DNA from: Sphingobacterium mizutaii
Lineage (GTDB): Bacteria > Bacteroidota > Bacteroidia > Sphingobacteriales > Sphingobacteriaceae
Length of the DNA: 64,000 bases
Direction: 5' to 3'
Assembly: GCF_900187125.1 (NCBI RefSeq)
Contig: NZ_LT906468.1
Span: 3,596,001-3,660,000, forward strand
Position 1 is the stretch's first letter; each line of letters begins with the position of its first letter. Shown here piece after piece: positions 50,754 to 59,109 of this stretch. Position numbers and translations under genes: made by a program. The notes beneath the pieces are model-generated. The model searched no databases and was not told where the DNA came from. It saw only the letters and a list, made by a program, of their open reading frames with translations.

Positions 50754-50864
50754 TTTGAACCAGGATGGATGGGATGAGAGGATGGGCCAAGATTATTATC
50801 GTGGGATAAATAAAAACCCTAGATTGGTAATAGGCAGTGTAGGGGCGAATTGAATTCGCCCGCT
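50754..50864 (+). repeat. Dispersed repeat copy C
   Basis: TTTGAACCAGGATGGATGGG and GAGAGGATGGGCCAAGATT lie at 50755-50793. GTAGGGGCGAATTGAATTCG CCCGC is at 50839-50863, with the perfect core GGGCGAATT-G-AATTCGCCC. It shares its tract and palindrome with the copies at 3034-3180 and 9069-9192. Confidence 0.75.
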
Positions 50865-50904
50865 GAACTATATTTGAACCCGAATTCAATCCCCCACACA
50901 CAAA

Positions 50905-50936
50905 AAAAAGGGTTGCCATTCCTGACAACCCTTTTT
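50905..50936 (-). terminator. Terminator of the DUF2723 gene
   Basis: Stem AAAAAGGGTTG / CAACCCTTTTT with a ten-base loop; an A-run on the left gives the T-run on the minus strand. It lies 20 bases after the stop. Confidence 0.85.
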
Positions 50937-50955
50937 CAATTCAAAACAAAAAATC

Positions 50956-53900
50956 TTATTGACTTGCTGCTTCGTATAATGGTCTATAGGTTTCAAAGAT
51001 CTGATTAACTTCTTTCAAAAGATCTTGTTGTTTGGCATCCGTCAATACCCTTTGGTAATTCTGGATGGCAGCCAAACCGAAACGCATATTTCTAAATTCA
51101 AGATTAGGCTTAGTTTCTGCGATGTTCATGTAATAAGCCATGTTTTCGCGAAGGAATTTCAAGTTTCTCTTCACGATTTCATTCGCTTTTTCCACCTCTC
51201 CAGTTTTGTACATGGCATCGATCAAGGTTGTATAAGAGAACACCTCTGACATCAAGTACGCACGCTTAGGTAAGTTTTCGTAAGCATTGTTAACCAATTT
51301 CTTAGCCTCGGTATTCTTGCCCATTGATAATAGGTTTTGAGCTGTCTCACCAAAGATATTACCAGCATACATACTGATATAACGGTAAGAATCTGGATCT
51401 AAGTAATTAGAATTGGCAATATTACCCCAAGTGAACTTATTGATGATATTATTGTAGGTTCCTTCCACATCGGTAATCGGTCCTGTAACCTCACCTTCGG
51501 CAGCTAATGCCACAGGCATCAAGCGCATCGCAAATCCTTCTGAAACCAAGAACTTCTCTAAACCAATCATATTCTCTTCTGGAGTAGTAGAAGTAAAATA
51601 AATAGGACGTTTCCAACCGTTGTTGGCCAATAGCGCCATGATCGAAAGATCCGCTCTACTTACAATTCCTCCACTGTAATTCCATTGCATCGTATCAACG
51701 ATGGCATCTTCCCACTCTTTAGGAACCACTTTGTTTGCTATTACAGCTTGTTTATCAACCTTCAACTGCATTTTCTTGGTTGGAAGGATATTCGCCCAAT
51801 CTCCGCTTTGCAATTGAACCTTATATTGCTGATCATCCGAAAGCATGATCTGCAATAGGTCTTCTACATCTACATATCCAGGGATATTCATGTCACTGAA
51901 GTAAATCACATCGCGCACACCATCCTTGATTTTCTCTGGATCGATGTTCAATGGCAATGCATCAGCATCGTTCACCTTGTGCATCATTTGCTTCATGTAC
52001 CAATCTGCACTCAGTAAACTTAAGTTTACCACACGTACGTCGGTACGGAAACCTTCAACTTCTTGCACGTACCATAAAGGATAGGTATCGTTATCACCAT
52101 AACTGAATAGAATGGCATTTGGCGCACATGATTCCAAATAATTCTTTGCCATATCACGAGCCAAGAATTTCTCGGAACGGTCATGGTCATCCCAGTTTTG
52201 GCTTGCCAAAAGAACTGGTCCTGCAAGTAAGGAAACAGCTGTTGCTCCGATGGCAGCATTTTTCGCATTGACTTTCTTCGATAGTAAATCTGCAATCCAT
52301 ATTACACCCATCCCAACCCAAATACAGAATGCGTAGAAGGAACCAGCATAAGCATAATCCCGTTCACGCGGCTGCAATGGGGTTTGGTTCAGGTACAGCA
52401 CAATGGCAAGACCTGTAAAGAAGAACAATAAAGTTACTACAGAAGCATCACGTTGCTGTTTCTTGAACTGCCACATGGCTCCTAAGATCCCTAATATCAA
52501 TGGAAGGAAGAAATAGGTATTTCTACCTGCATTTTCTAATTCTGAGGTTGGAAGTGCATATTGACCTCCCAATCTTACATTATCGATCGGCTTAATACCC
52601 GAGATCCAGTTTCCTTCAGTAAAGGAACCTTGCCCTTGTTGGTCATTTTGGCGACCTACAAAGTTCCACATAAAGTAGCGACTGTACATCTGCCCTATCT
52701 GGTAACCGAAGAAGAACTTCAAGTTATCGACCATGGTAGGCACTTCATCGGGACCTAAATTCAAGAATTCTCTATAATAGGACTCGTGTTTATCGGAATA
52801 GATACGTGGAAACAGCGTACTGTGGCTCCAGGTATAATCGAATTTTTTCTTAGCTACGACATATTTGTTACCATCCTTACGGTAGATGTTTCCTGTTTCA
52901 AAAACATCAGTTGGTTTTGCATCAAAGTATCTTCCTTTTAATAAAGGCTCATCACCATATTGCTCACGGTTTAGGTAACTTAAGAAAGTAAATACGTTGT
53001 CAGGATCAGAGTTGTTCAAGGTTGGGTTTGCTTTTGCCCTTACCAAGATCATGGTAAATGAACTATATCCAAAGATCACGAATGCTAAACTCAATAGCGA
53101 TATATTCAAGATTGGCTTCACGTTTTTCCATGAATACCAGATTCCAAAAAGCAATAGACCCGCAACCAACAGGGAGAAGAAAGTGGCACCTGTGCCAAAT
53201 CCCATACCTAAACTGTTCACGAAAAACAGGTCAGAGAAGGCTGCAAATTTGATCAAATACTGGATAACACCCCATAATACCACCGCTAATACGATGACAC
53301 CGATGATCAGAGCTTTTGCTATCCCACCTCCTGTTACTTTCGATGTTCTTCTGAAATAGATTACCAAGGCAATCGCTGGAATCACCAATAAGTTCAATAA
53401 GTGGACGCCAATGGATAAACCCATCACATAGGCAATCAAGATTAACCAACGGTCTGCCCCAGGTTCATCAGCCTTTGCTTCCCATTTTAGTATGGCCCAA
53501 AATACAACCGCAGTACATAATGAAGACATTGCGTATACTTCAGACTCAACTGCCGAAAACCAGAAGGTATCCGAAAAGGTATAAGCCAATGCACCGACAA
53601 CCCCTGCCCCCATGATCTTGATCAAATTACCTTCGGAGATTTCCTCTTTCGAAGAAAGGCTCACATAAGCTTTCTTTGCAAGTGCGGTAATGGTCCAGAA
53701 CAAAAAGGTAATGGTCAAACCACTACAAACGGCAGAACCCACATTCATCCAATAAGCAATGCGAGAGTTATCTCCCATCGCAAGGTTGGAGAACAAGTTT
53801 TGGATCATTAAAAATAAGGGCGCCCCCGGCTGGTGCACAATTTGCAACTTGTACGCCGAAGCAATAAATTCACCTGTATCCCACCAGCTTGTTGTCTTTT

Positions 53901-53979
53901 CAAGCGTCAAAATGTAAGTCAGTGTGGCAATAATACCCACTACCCATCCTAACAGGTTATTGATTTTTTTATAGTTCAT
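50956..53979 (-). CDS. DUF2723 multi-pass membrane protein, putative protein O-glycosyltransferase (TMEM260-like)
   Basis: 1007 residues. The N-terminal half has about a dozen membrane helices and begins with the DUF2723 hallmark LEKTTSWWDTGEFIASAYKL, which holds the catalytic-type Asp-Thr-Gly-Glu, then QIVHQPGAPLFLM. The C-terminal half (from about 600) is soluble, with LFSYGDNDTYPLWYVQEVEG and TPR-like helices at the end (ANEIVKRNLKFLREN). The eukaryotic relative TMEM260 is an O-mannosyltransferase, so lipid-linked sugar transfer to secreted proteins is plausible. Monocistronic with a terminator. The exact donor and acceptor are unknown. Confidence 0.88.
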   Translation of the reverse strand: MNYKKINNLLGWVVGIIATLTYILTLEKTTSWWDTGEFIASAYKLQIVHQPGAPLFLMIQNLFSNLAMGDNSRIAYWMNVGSAVCSGLTITFLFWTITALAKKAYVSLSSKEEISEGNLIKIMGAGVVGALAYTFSDTFWFSAVESEVYAMSSLCTAVVFWAILKWEAKADEPGADRWLILIAYVMGLSIGVHLLNLLVIPAIALVIYFRRTSKVTGGGIAKALIIGVIVLAVVLWGVIQYLIKFAAFSDLFFVNSLGMGFGTGATFFSLLVAGLLLFGIWYSWKNVKPILNISLLSLAFVIFGYSSFTMILVRAKANPTLNNSDPDNVFTFLSYLNREQYGDEPLLKGRYFDAKPTDVFETGNIYRKDGNKYVVAKKKFDYTWSHSTLFPRIYSDKHESYYREFLNLGPDEVPTMVDNLKFFFGYQIGQMYSRYFMWNFVGRQNDQQGQGSFTEGNWISGIKPIDNVRLGGQYALPTSELENAGRNTYFFLPLILGILGAMWQFKKQQRDASVVTLLFFFTGLAIVLYLNQTPLQPRERDYAYAGSFYAFCIWVGMGVIWIADLLSKKVNAKNAAIGATAVSLLAGPVLLASQNWDDHDRSEKFLARDMAKNYLESCAPNAILFSYGDNDTYPLWYVQEVEGFRTDVRVVNLSLLSADWYMKQMMHKVNDADALPLNIDPEKIKDGVRDVIYFSDMNIPGYVDVEDLLQIMLSDDQQYKVQLQSGDWANILPTKKMQLKVDKQAVIANKVVPKEWEDAIVDTMQWNYSGGIVSRADLSIMALLANNGWKRPIYFTSTTPEENMIGLEKFLVSEGFAMRLMPVALAAEGEVTGPITDVEGTYNNIINKFTWGNIANSNYLDPDSYRYISMYAGNIFGETAQNLLSMGKNTEAKKLVNNAYENLPKRAYLMSEVFSYTTLIDAMYKTGEVEKANEIVKRNLKFLRENMAYYMNIAETKPNLEFRNMRFGLAAIQNYQRVLTDAKQQDLLKEVNQIFETYRPLYEAASQ

Positions 53980-54169
53980 ACTAAAATATAGAAGGGTTTT
54001 CTAAAAATTATGCTTCGAAAATAAGGAATACAAATTATAATTAGACAAATAGTTTCTATTTTCTAGTAGCAAAATCCCATAATCTTAGCTACCGACGGTC
54101 TAATGAAAGATAAAGTGAAAAAATATCGGCTTGAAAATCAGTATATTTAATAATTAACGCACTTTTTTA

Positions 54170-54200
54170 TTTGCAGAATAGAAAACTCGACGTATATTTG
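54170..54200 (+). promoter_or_regulatory. Promoter of tRNA-Gln
   Basis: TTTG (54170-54173), exactly 19 bases, TATATTTG (54193-54200). This is a perfect Bacteroidota promoter, 43 bases before the tRNA. Confidence 0.8.
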
Positions 54201-54243
54201 CATCGTCAAAAGGGAACAACCCGATGACAAAACCACAAAAGTT

Positions 54244-54314
54244 TGCCCAATAGTATAATGGTAGTACGACGGTTTTTGGTGCCGTTTGTCTTGGTTCGAA
54301 TCCAGGTTGGGCAA
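54244..54314 (+). tRNA. tRNA-Gln (anticodon TTG)
   Basis: A 71-base cloverleaf: acceptor arms TGCCCAA / TTGGGCA, short D-arm with AATGGTAGT, anticodon loop TTTTGGT (anticodon TTG) and T-arm GGTTCGAATCC. CCA is not encoded. Confidence 0.96.
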
Positions 54315-54317
54315 CTC

Positions 54318-54353
54318 AAAAAAAGGCTTGAAACAATGTTTCGAGCCTTTTTT
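54318..54353 (+). terminator. Terminator of tRNA-Gln
   Basis: AAAAAAGGCTTGAAAC pairs with GTTTCGAGCCTTTTTT (one G-T pair), starting 4 bases after the tRNA. Confidence 0.85.
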
Positions 54354-54890
54354 GGTTATATTGGAATCCTACTAATGGTCAGCCCAAAAAATATTGGAAC
54401 TTGCCTAAATCCAGCGATTCCAAAAACTTTGGTCTTCGGCTTTTCCAGCAAATCATTCGTTTCATACTCCTTGGATTTAAATTCAGAACAGATCCCGAAA
54501 AGAAGCAACAATCAACTTACTTTCATTCGAGTCTCATTCGAGACATATTCGGGAAAAGCCTAGAAAATGCTAGGAGAGATATCGAAACCAATAACAGAAA
54601 TCTACTGGATCGATATAACAATTTCCTTAACCCTTTCTTGCTTTCTATTGAAGTTAAATTAGGACAGCTTCGAGGAGGAATTGGATATTCTTTTGAACAT
54701 ATTGCGAAAATTCCGAATGAATCTCGAATATGGTTAAATTCAAACCTGCTATTTTGCAAAATTTATTGAAATGAAGACAGGTCAAAGACTTAATAAATGG
54801 TTATTTTAATGCAATAGCGATCTATACCCTCCTATTATTAGGTATTTTTTAATGCAAGTTAAATAAGCATATTTGACTTTTGCTACTTAC
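54354..54890. other. Region without a recognisable gene after tRNA-Gln
   Basis: About 530 bases. An open frame at 54401-54769 (+, 122 codons) and another at 54523-54759 (-, 78 codons) overlap. Neither product shows a motif I know and neither has a promoter-like element at a good distance. A short direct repeat CATTCGAG occurs twice at 54533-54552. It may be the relic of a mobile element beside a tRNA, or a non-coding RNA locus; nothing decides this. Confidence 0.35.
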
Positions 54891-55091
54891 ATGAAAAAAA
54901 GCTTCTACCTATTCCTTTTTCTTCATTTCAGCATTGGCTTATTTGGGCAGCAATCGCTGAGTCAAAATCCTATTGTAGATAGCTTAATCAATCTCCAAAA
55001 AAACGGAAAAAATGATAGTATAAAGGCTCGAGCTAGCTTTCTGCTCTCAGATTATTTCTACCAAGACACGACTCTCTCCAAGTCCTACCTA

Positions 55092-55099
55092 GAATCCGG
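55092..55099 (+). repeat. Left copy of 8 bp target-site duplication
   Basis: GAATCCGG directly before the insertion sequence, matching 56522-56529 exactly. Confidence 0.9.
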
Positions 55100-55168
55100 G
55101 GATCATGTACAAAAGTTGTGGAGGGGACAAAAAATAATTAGATATTTGTGCTTTGAACTTATAGATAG

Positions 55169-55534
55169 ATGCACGATTCATTTAAAGCCCTAATGCCCCT
55201 TATCATTCCTGAAGGAGTTTCCGATTATTTTGAGATGACCCACTATTCCCAAGGTGAGAGTCGGTTGGATATCTTCCTAGAAGAGATGAATGTCATTCCT
55301 GAAGAGTTTCAAAAGAATAAGCTGATCTCCAAAGGTTTCTTTGAGCCTATTACCCTGCAGGATTTTCCTATTCGCGGTCAGCAAGTTTACCTACATGTGA
55401 AACGCCGCAGATGGCTCAATCAGGGTACCGATAAAGTAGTTTACAGGAATTGGGAATTAGTAGCAAAAGGGACGCGTATTACACAGGATTTCGCGGCTTT
55501 TTTAAAAGGTATCAGCGGACAACCAGGCTCATAG
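55169..55534 (+). CDS. Transposase N-terminal region protein (first frame of the insertion sequence)
   Basis: 121 residues. It starts 47 bases inside the left inverted repeat. Content includes YFEMTHYSQGESRLDIFLEE, FPIRGQQVYLHVKRRRWL and NWELVAKGTRITQDFAAFLK. The last of these suggests the zinc-ribbon/HTH-type DNA-binding head of an ISL3-like transposase. It ends just after the start of the second open frame, which lies in the +1 frame. It is probably the DNA-binding part of a fusion made by frameshifting, or a separate regulatory subunit. Confidence 0.8.
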   Translation: MHDSFKALMPLIIPEGVSDYFEMTHYSQGESRLDIFLEEMNVIPEEFQKNKLISKGFFEPITLQDFPIRGQQVYLHVKRRRWLNQGTDKVVYRNWELVAKGTRITQDFAAFLKGISGQPGS

Positions 55535-56498
55535 CATCCAGACCATCAGTTCGTTCTACGGCATTTCGGCCAGTAAACTAAGGAGATATTATAGAAATAA
55601 GCTCAGTGGTTTTCAGGATTGGGAACATCGAGAGAATGCAAGAGAAGGTTTGATCTTCCCACAGAATGTCAGCAGCCATCTTTCTATTGACGAGACCTGC
55701 CTCTCTCATGGAGAACTCTATACCGTTGTCACCAACAAAAGAGCCCGTGGCAAAAAAGGGACCATTGTAGCTATACTGAGCGGCACAAAATCAGAGAACA
55801 TCATTCCCATCCTACAAAAGATCCCGAAAAGACTATGCAATAGAGTTCAAGAAATAACTCTTGACCTGGCGGGTAATATGGGGCTAATTGCAAAGAAATG
55901 TTTTCCCAATGCTGTCCAGGTAATTGACCGCTTCCATGTCCAGCAACTGGCCACCGAGGCGCTTCAAGAAATAAGGATCAAGCACCGCTGGCAGGCGATA
56001 GATGAAGAAAACCAAGCCATCGATGCTGCCAGGAGAGCTAAAGAATCCTATCTACCGGAGGTATTGTCCAATGGGGACACCATAAAACAGATGTTGGCCA
56101 GGAGTCGCTATCTGCTCTACAAAAGTGAGCATAAATGGACTGTAGATCAAAGGGAAAGGGCTGCATTGCTTTTCGTCCGGTACCCCGATATTGAAAAGGC
56201 TTACAGGTTGTCACAAGAGCTGTCCTGGATATTCAATACGACCATTGACAAGGTCTATGCCTTTACCAGGTTGGCTAAATGGGCTGAAAAAGTAGAAAAG
56301 GCTGGCTTCAAGTCATTCAACACTGTTTCTCGAACCATAAACCTCCACTATAAAAAGATATTGAACTACTTTGACAACAAGAGCACCAATGCTTCGGCAG
56401 AATCGTTCAATGCCAAGATAAAAGCTTTCAGAAGTCAGTTCAGGGGTGTCGGAGATATCAACTTTTTTCTCTTTAGATTGACTAAATTATTTGCTTAG
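55506..56498 (+). CDS. DDE transposase, ISL3-like (second frame of the insertion sequence)
   Basis: The frame is open from 55506, although the first conventional start is TTG at 55650. Family-like sequence (SSFYGISASKLRRYYRN) lies upstream of that TTG, so synthesis by frameshift from the first frame in the 55506-55534 overlap is more likely. Catalytic residues are visible: D in SIDETCLSH, D in EITLDLAGNM (near VIDRFHVQQL) and E in TNASAESFNAKIKAF. These form the DDE triad of the ISL3 transposase domain. The stop codon is directly before the right inverted repeat. It appears intact, so the element could be active. Confidence 0.88.
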   Translation, partial: KVSADNQAHSIQTISSFYGISASKLRRYYRNKLSGFQDWEHRENAREGLIFPQNVSSHLSIDETCLSHGELYTVVTNKRARGKKGTIVAILSGTKSENIIPILQKIPKRLCNRVQEITLDLAGNMGLIAKKCFPNAVQVIDRFHVQQLATEALQEIRIKHRWQAIDEENQAIDAARRAKESYLPEVLSNGDTIKQMLARSRYLLYKSEHKWTVDQRERAALLFVRYPDIEKAYRLSQELSWIFNTTIDKVYAFTRLAKWAEKVEKAGFKSFNTVSRTINLHYKKILNYFDNKSTNASAESFNAKIKAFRSQFRGVGDINFFLFRLTKLFA

Positions 56499-56521
56499 TC
56501 CACAGGTTTTGAAACTGATCC

Positions 56522-56529
56522 GAATCCGG
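56522..56529 (+). repeat. Right copy of 8 bp target-site duplication
   Basis: GAATCCGG directly after the insertion sequence. Confidence 0.9.
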
Positions 56530-58274
56530 GAGAAAACTAATAAGAAACAATAAATTCCTCAAAGGTTTATACCATCATTATTTCGCAGGAATCTATTTCT
56601 ACCTAGATTCTGAACTCGCTATTCGGGAATATCAATACGCCATTGAGTGCTTTGAAAAAGTAGAGGGCAGGGAAAGCCTTTCTTTTCAAGCGAAATCTTG
56701 GCATAACATCGGGGTTCAATATCAATTTTTGGGGGAACCAAAGAAGTTTATGGAAATCCTGAGTGAACATAGCATACCGTTGTCCCGAAAAGCACAGGAT
56801 TATGGACAGACAGCGCTCTATCTTGGGGAAATCGGGATGCTGCTGATGAATAACCAGGATTACCAGACTGCATCTTTTTATTTCCATAAAGGATTAAAGA
56901 CCATGGAGGCGCATCCACCCGTAGATCAGGCAGACCATTTAGAAATACTCGTGAATACCGCCCGGAATTTTCTTTTCTTACAAAAACTGGACTCTGCAAA
57001 AATGTTTATTGACAGAGCAGAACCTATCGCCATGGAAATCAGGGAAAACAGTCTTTTCTATGATTTCATTGCCGTCAAATCCAATCAACTCAATGAATCC
57101 AAGGAGTTTCTAGCGGCAAAGGAATTATTGTTACCTGCAATTGAAGATGCAAAAAGGGAGAATGTTGCTGATTCGCATACCTATAAAATCAATGCTCTTT
57201 ACTTCCAACTGTACAAAGCTTATTTCGGCAGCAATAAATTTAATCTCGCAAAAGAGGCCCTCTACCAAGGGATGCAATACGAACCCTACAAATCTGCGAT
57301 TAATACAGTAATACGATATTCCAAACTGGCGGAGGTCTATGAAAAACTTCATGATTATCCTTCTGCATATCGCTATGCCCAGCTCGCTTTCCAGATCCGG
57401 GACTCGGTCTATAACGAGGATTCCCGGAGGGAAATCAATGCCATGGAAAAAAGATTGCAACTTTCCCAGAAAGAAAGGCAGATCAACCAGCTCAAGTCTG
57501 ATAATGAGCAGATCAGCTTAATCCACAAAAACCAACAGCTAATACACAGCTTGATAGCGGTAGGCAGCTTTATCCTCTTATTACTTGTTCTTTTCTTGAT
57601 CTATGTATTTCAGAACAACCGCCGAACGGGAAAAATAAAGCTCAATATGCTGGAACAGCAGAATAAAATTGAGGTAGCGCAGGCAGTTATGCATGCCGAG
57701 GAAAACGAAAGACATCGAATTGCCCAGGAATTACATGATGGGTTGGGCGGAACACTTTCGGCAATAAAGTATAAACTATCCATGGATTCGGCAAACAGTA
57801 GCCCGGATTTGATGAAGGAGATCAATAAGCAATTGGAAAACTCGATTTCAGATCTCCGAGGAATTTCGAGAAACCTAATGCCTGGCACCCTAGTCCAGTC
57901 TGGACTGGATATAGCACTAAAAGATCTGTGTGCATCTTTGGCTACCGATTATCTGCAAGTGGAATACCATTCCTTTAGTATACAACCCAGCATCTCCAAA
58001 GACAAACAGCTCAATATCTATCGGATCATCCAAGAATTGCTGACCAATAGTATCCGGCATGGTCAGGCGAGTAAGATATTGGTTCAGTGCAGCCAGGCAG
58101 AAAATAAATTTTTTATCGTACTTGAAGATAATGGCAAAGGATTTGACAAAGAGATATTGAAGAACAACATGGGGATGGGAATTAATAATATCAGGCGAAG
58201 GATCGACTTGATGCAGGGAATCTTTGAAATGGATTCCACGATTTCTGAAGGGACAACAGTTAATATTGAACTCA

Positions 58275-58907
58275 ATGTCTGAAGGAAGGAAAACACTAGC
58301 ACTAGTCGATGATCACCCTATCGTAATTGAGGGACTCAAATCTGTCTTGTCCAAGTGGAATGGGCAGTATGATTTAATCTGCTTTTCTAATGGCCTTTCT
58401 ATTTTAAACTACTTGCATGATAATCATATAGATATTGTCTTGTTGGATATCTCATTGCCAGATATCAATGGACTGGAGGTCTGCAAAAAAATAAAGACAG
58501 AAAGCCCGAGGACCAAGGTCGTTGGCCTAAGCAATCAAGCGGAATATAACGTGATCTCCATGATGCTTGAAAATGGGGCATCTGGATTTCTACTCAAAGA
58601 GGTTCCTTCACACGAAATCATGGAGGGTTTGGATCAAGTCGTCAAGGGAGAAACGGCCTTGAGTGCTGAGGTCAAAAACATTTTGGCTAGCCAATCCAAG
58701 CAGACGCAGAGCTTACCCTCGCTTACCAAAAGGGAAAAGCAATTGATCCAGTTGCTGGCCAAGGGAAAAACCACCAGTAAAATTGCAACTGAACTATCCT
58801 TGAGCAAATTTACGGTGGACACCTACCGTAAGAATCTCCTCCAGAAATTCAATGTCAAAAACAGCAGTGAGCTATTGGTGTTACTCATTGAAAACAAGAT
58901 GATATAA
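58275..58907 (+). CDS. LuxR/NarL-type response regulator
   Basis: 210 residues from ATG at 58275; an earlier in-frame ATG at 58224 lies deep in the kinase gene and is not needed. The receiver domain has the acidic pair in ALVDDHPIV and the phosphorylated D58 in IVLLDISLPDING. The C-terminal HTH is LTKREKQLIQLLAKGKTTSK plus SLSKFTVDTYRKNLLQKF. It overlaps the kinase stop by 8 bases, so the pair were translationally coupled. With the kinase split by the insertion sequence, this regulator may be orphaned or answer only to the truncated kinase. Target genes unknown. Confidence 0.93.
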   Translation: MSEGRKTLALVDDHPIVIEGLKSVLSKWNGQYDLICFSNGLSILNYLHDNHIDIVLLDISLPDINGLEVCKKIKTESPRTKVVGLSNQAEYNVISMMLENGASGFLLKEVPSHEIMEGLDQVVKGETALSAEVKNILASQSKQTQSLPSLTKREKQLIQLLAKGKTTSKIATELSLSKFTVDTYRKNLLQKFNVKNSSELLVLLIENKMI

Positions 58908-59009
58908 TTTATTGATTACAAATGCATCATCAATAAAAAAAGAGAGCCTAATTGGCAGCAATAATGTGGACACATCGGCATTCATATTTTATAATCTGAA
59001 ACATTTATC

Positions 59010-59017
59010 TAACTTTG
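59010..59017 (+). promoter_or_regulatory. -7 promoter element of prs
   Basis: TAACTTTG, 92 bases before the prs ATG, giving an unusually long leader of about 85 bases. Confidence 0.5.
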
Positions 59018-59109
59018 CGGCTACATAAAGTTAACAGGCTCAAAAGAAGCTTTAAAATGCTGCAGAAATCGAAATATCAATATAAAAAACCCCAATAAAT
59101 CATTTCACC

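Larger units (their letters stand above)
55100..56521 (+). mobile_element. ISL3-like insertion sequence (ISAon1 type), 1422 bp
   Basis: The ends are imperfect inverted repeats of 23 bases at 55100-55122 and 56499-56521 (18 of 23 match; outer bases GGATCA, inner TGTGGA). An 8-base direct duplication GAATCCGG flanks the element, the size known for the ISL3 family. It contains two overlapping frames: an N-terminal region protein and a DDE transposase. The perfect duplication and intact frames point to a recent insertion. Family naming comes from the transposase type (DDE_Tnp_ISL3) and from recall of the two-ORF ISAon1 group. Confidence 0.9.
54891..58282 (+). pseudogene. TPR-containing sensor histidine kinase interrupted by an insertion sequence
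   Basis: Removing 55100-56521 and one copy of the 8-base duplication joins codons for SYLESGRKLIRNNKFLK and gives an uninterrupted 653-residue protein. It has a signal peptide (1-20), TPR units, one membrane helix (LIHSLIAVGSFILLLLVLF) and a HisKA_3 dimerisation domain with the phospho-His in HRIAQELHDGLGG. The ATPase domain shows the N-box NIYRIIQELLTNSIRHG and DNGKGFD. In the present state the 5' part stops inside the element. A 517-codon frame from ATG at 56729 still encodes the last TPRs, the helix and the whole kinase core and might be made as a truncated protein. The response regulator gene overlaps its end by 8 bases. Confidence 0.92.

Noticed and set aside
54401-54769. 122-codon frame after tRNA-Gln as a gene
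   Set aside because: No motif, no promoter or start context, and an overlapping frame on the other strand of similar quality.
55501-55507. T-TTA-AAA as the site of a classical -1 frameshift in the insertion sequence
   Set aside because: The -1 frame reaches a stop about 70 bases later; the transposase frame is +1, so a simple -1 event cannot make the fusion.
58224-58274. Upstream start of the response regulator
   Set aside because: It would add 17 residues read from inside the kinase gene; the ATG at 58275 puts the receiver domain at its normal distance from the N-terminus.
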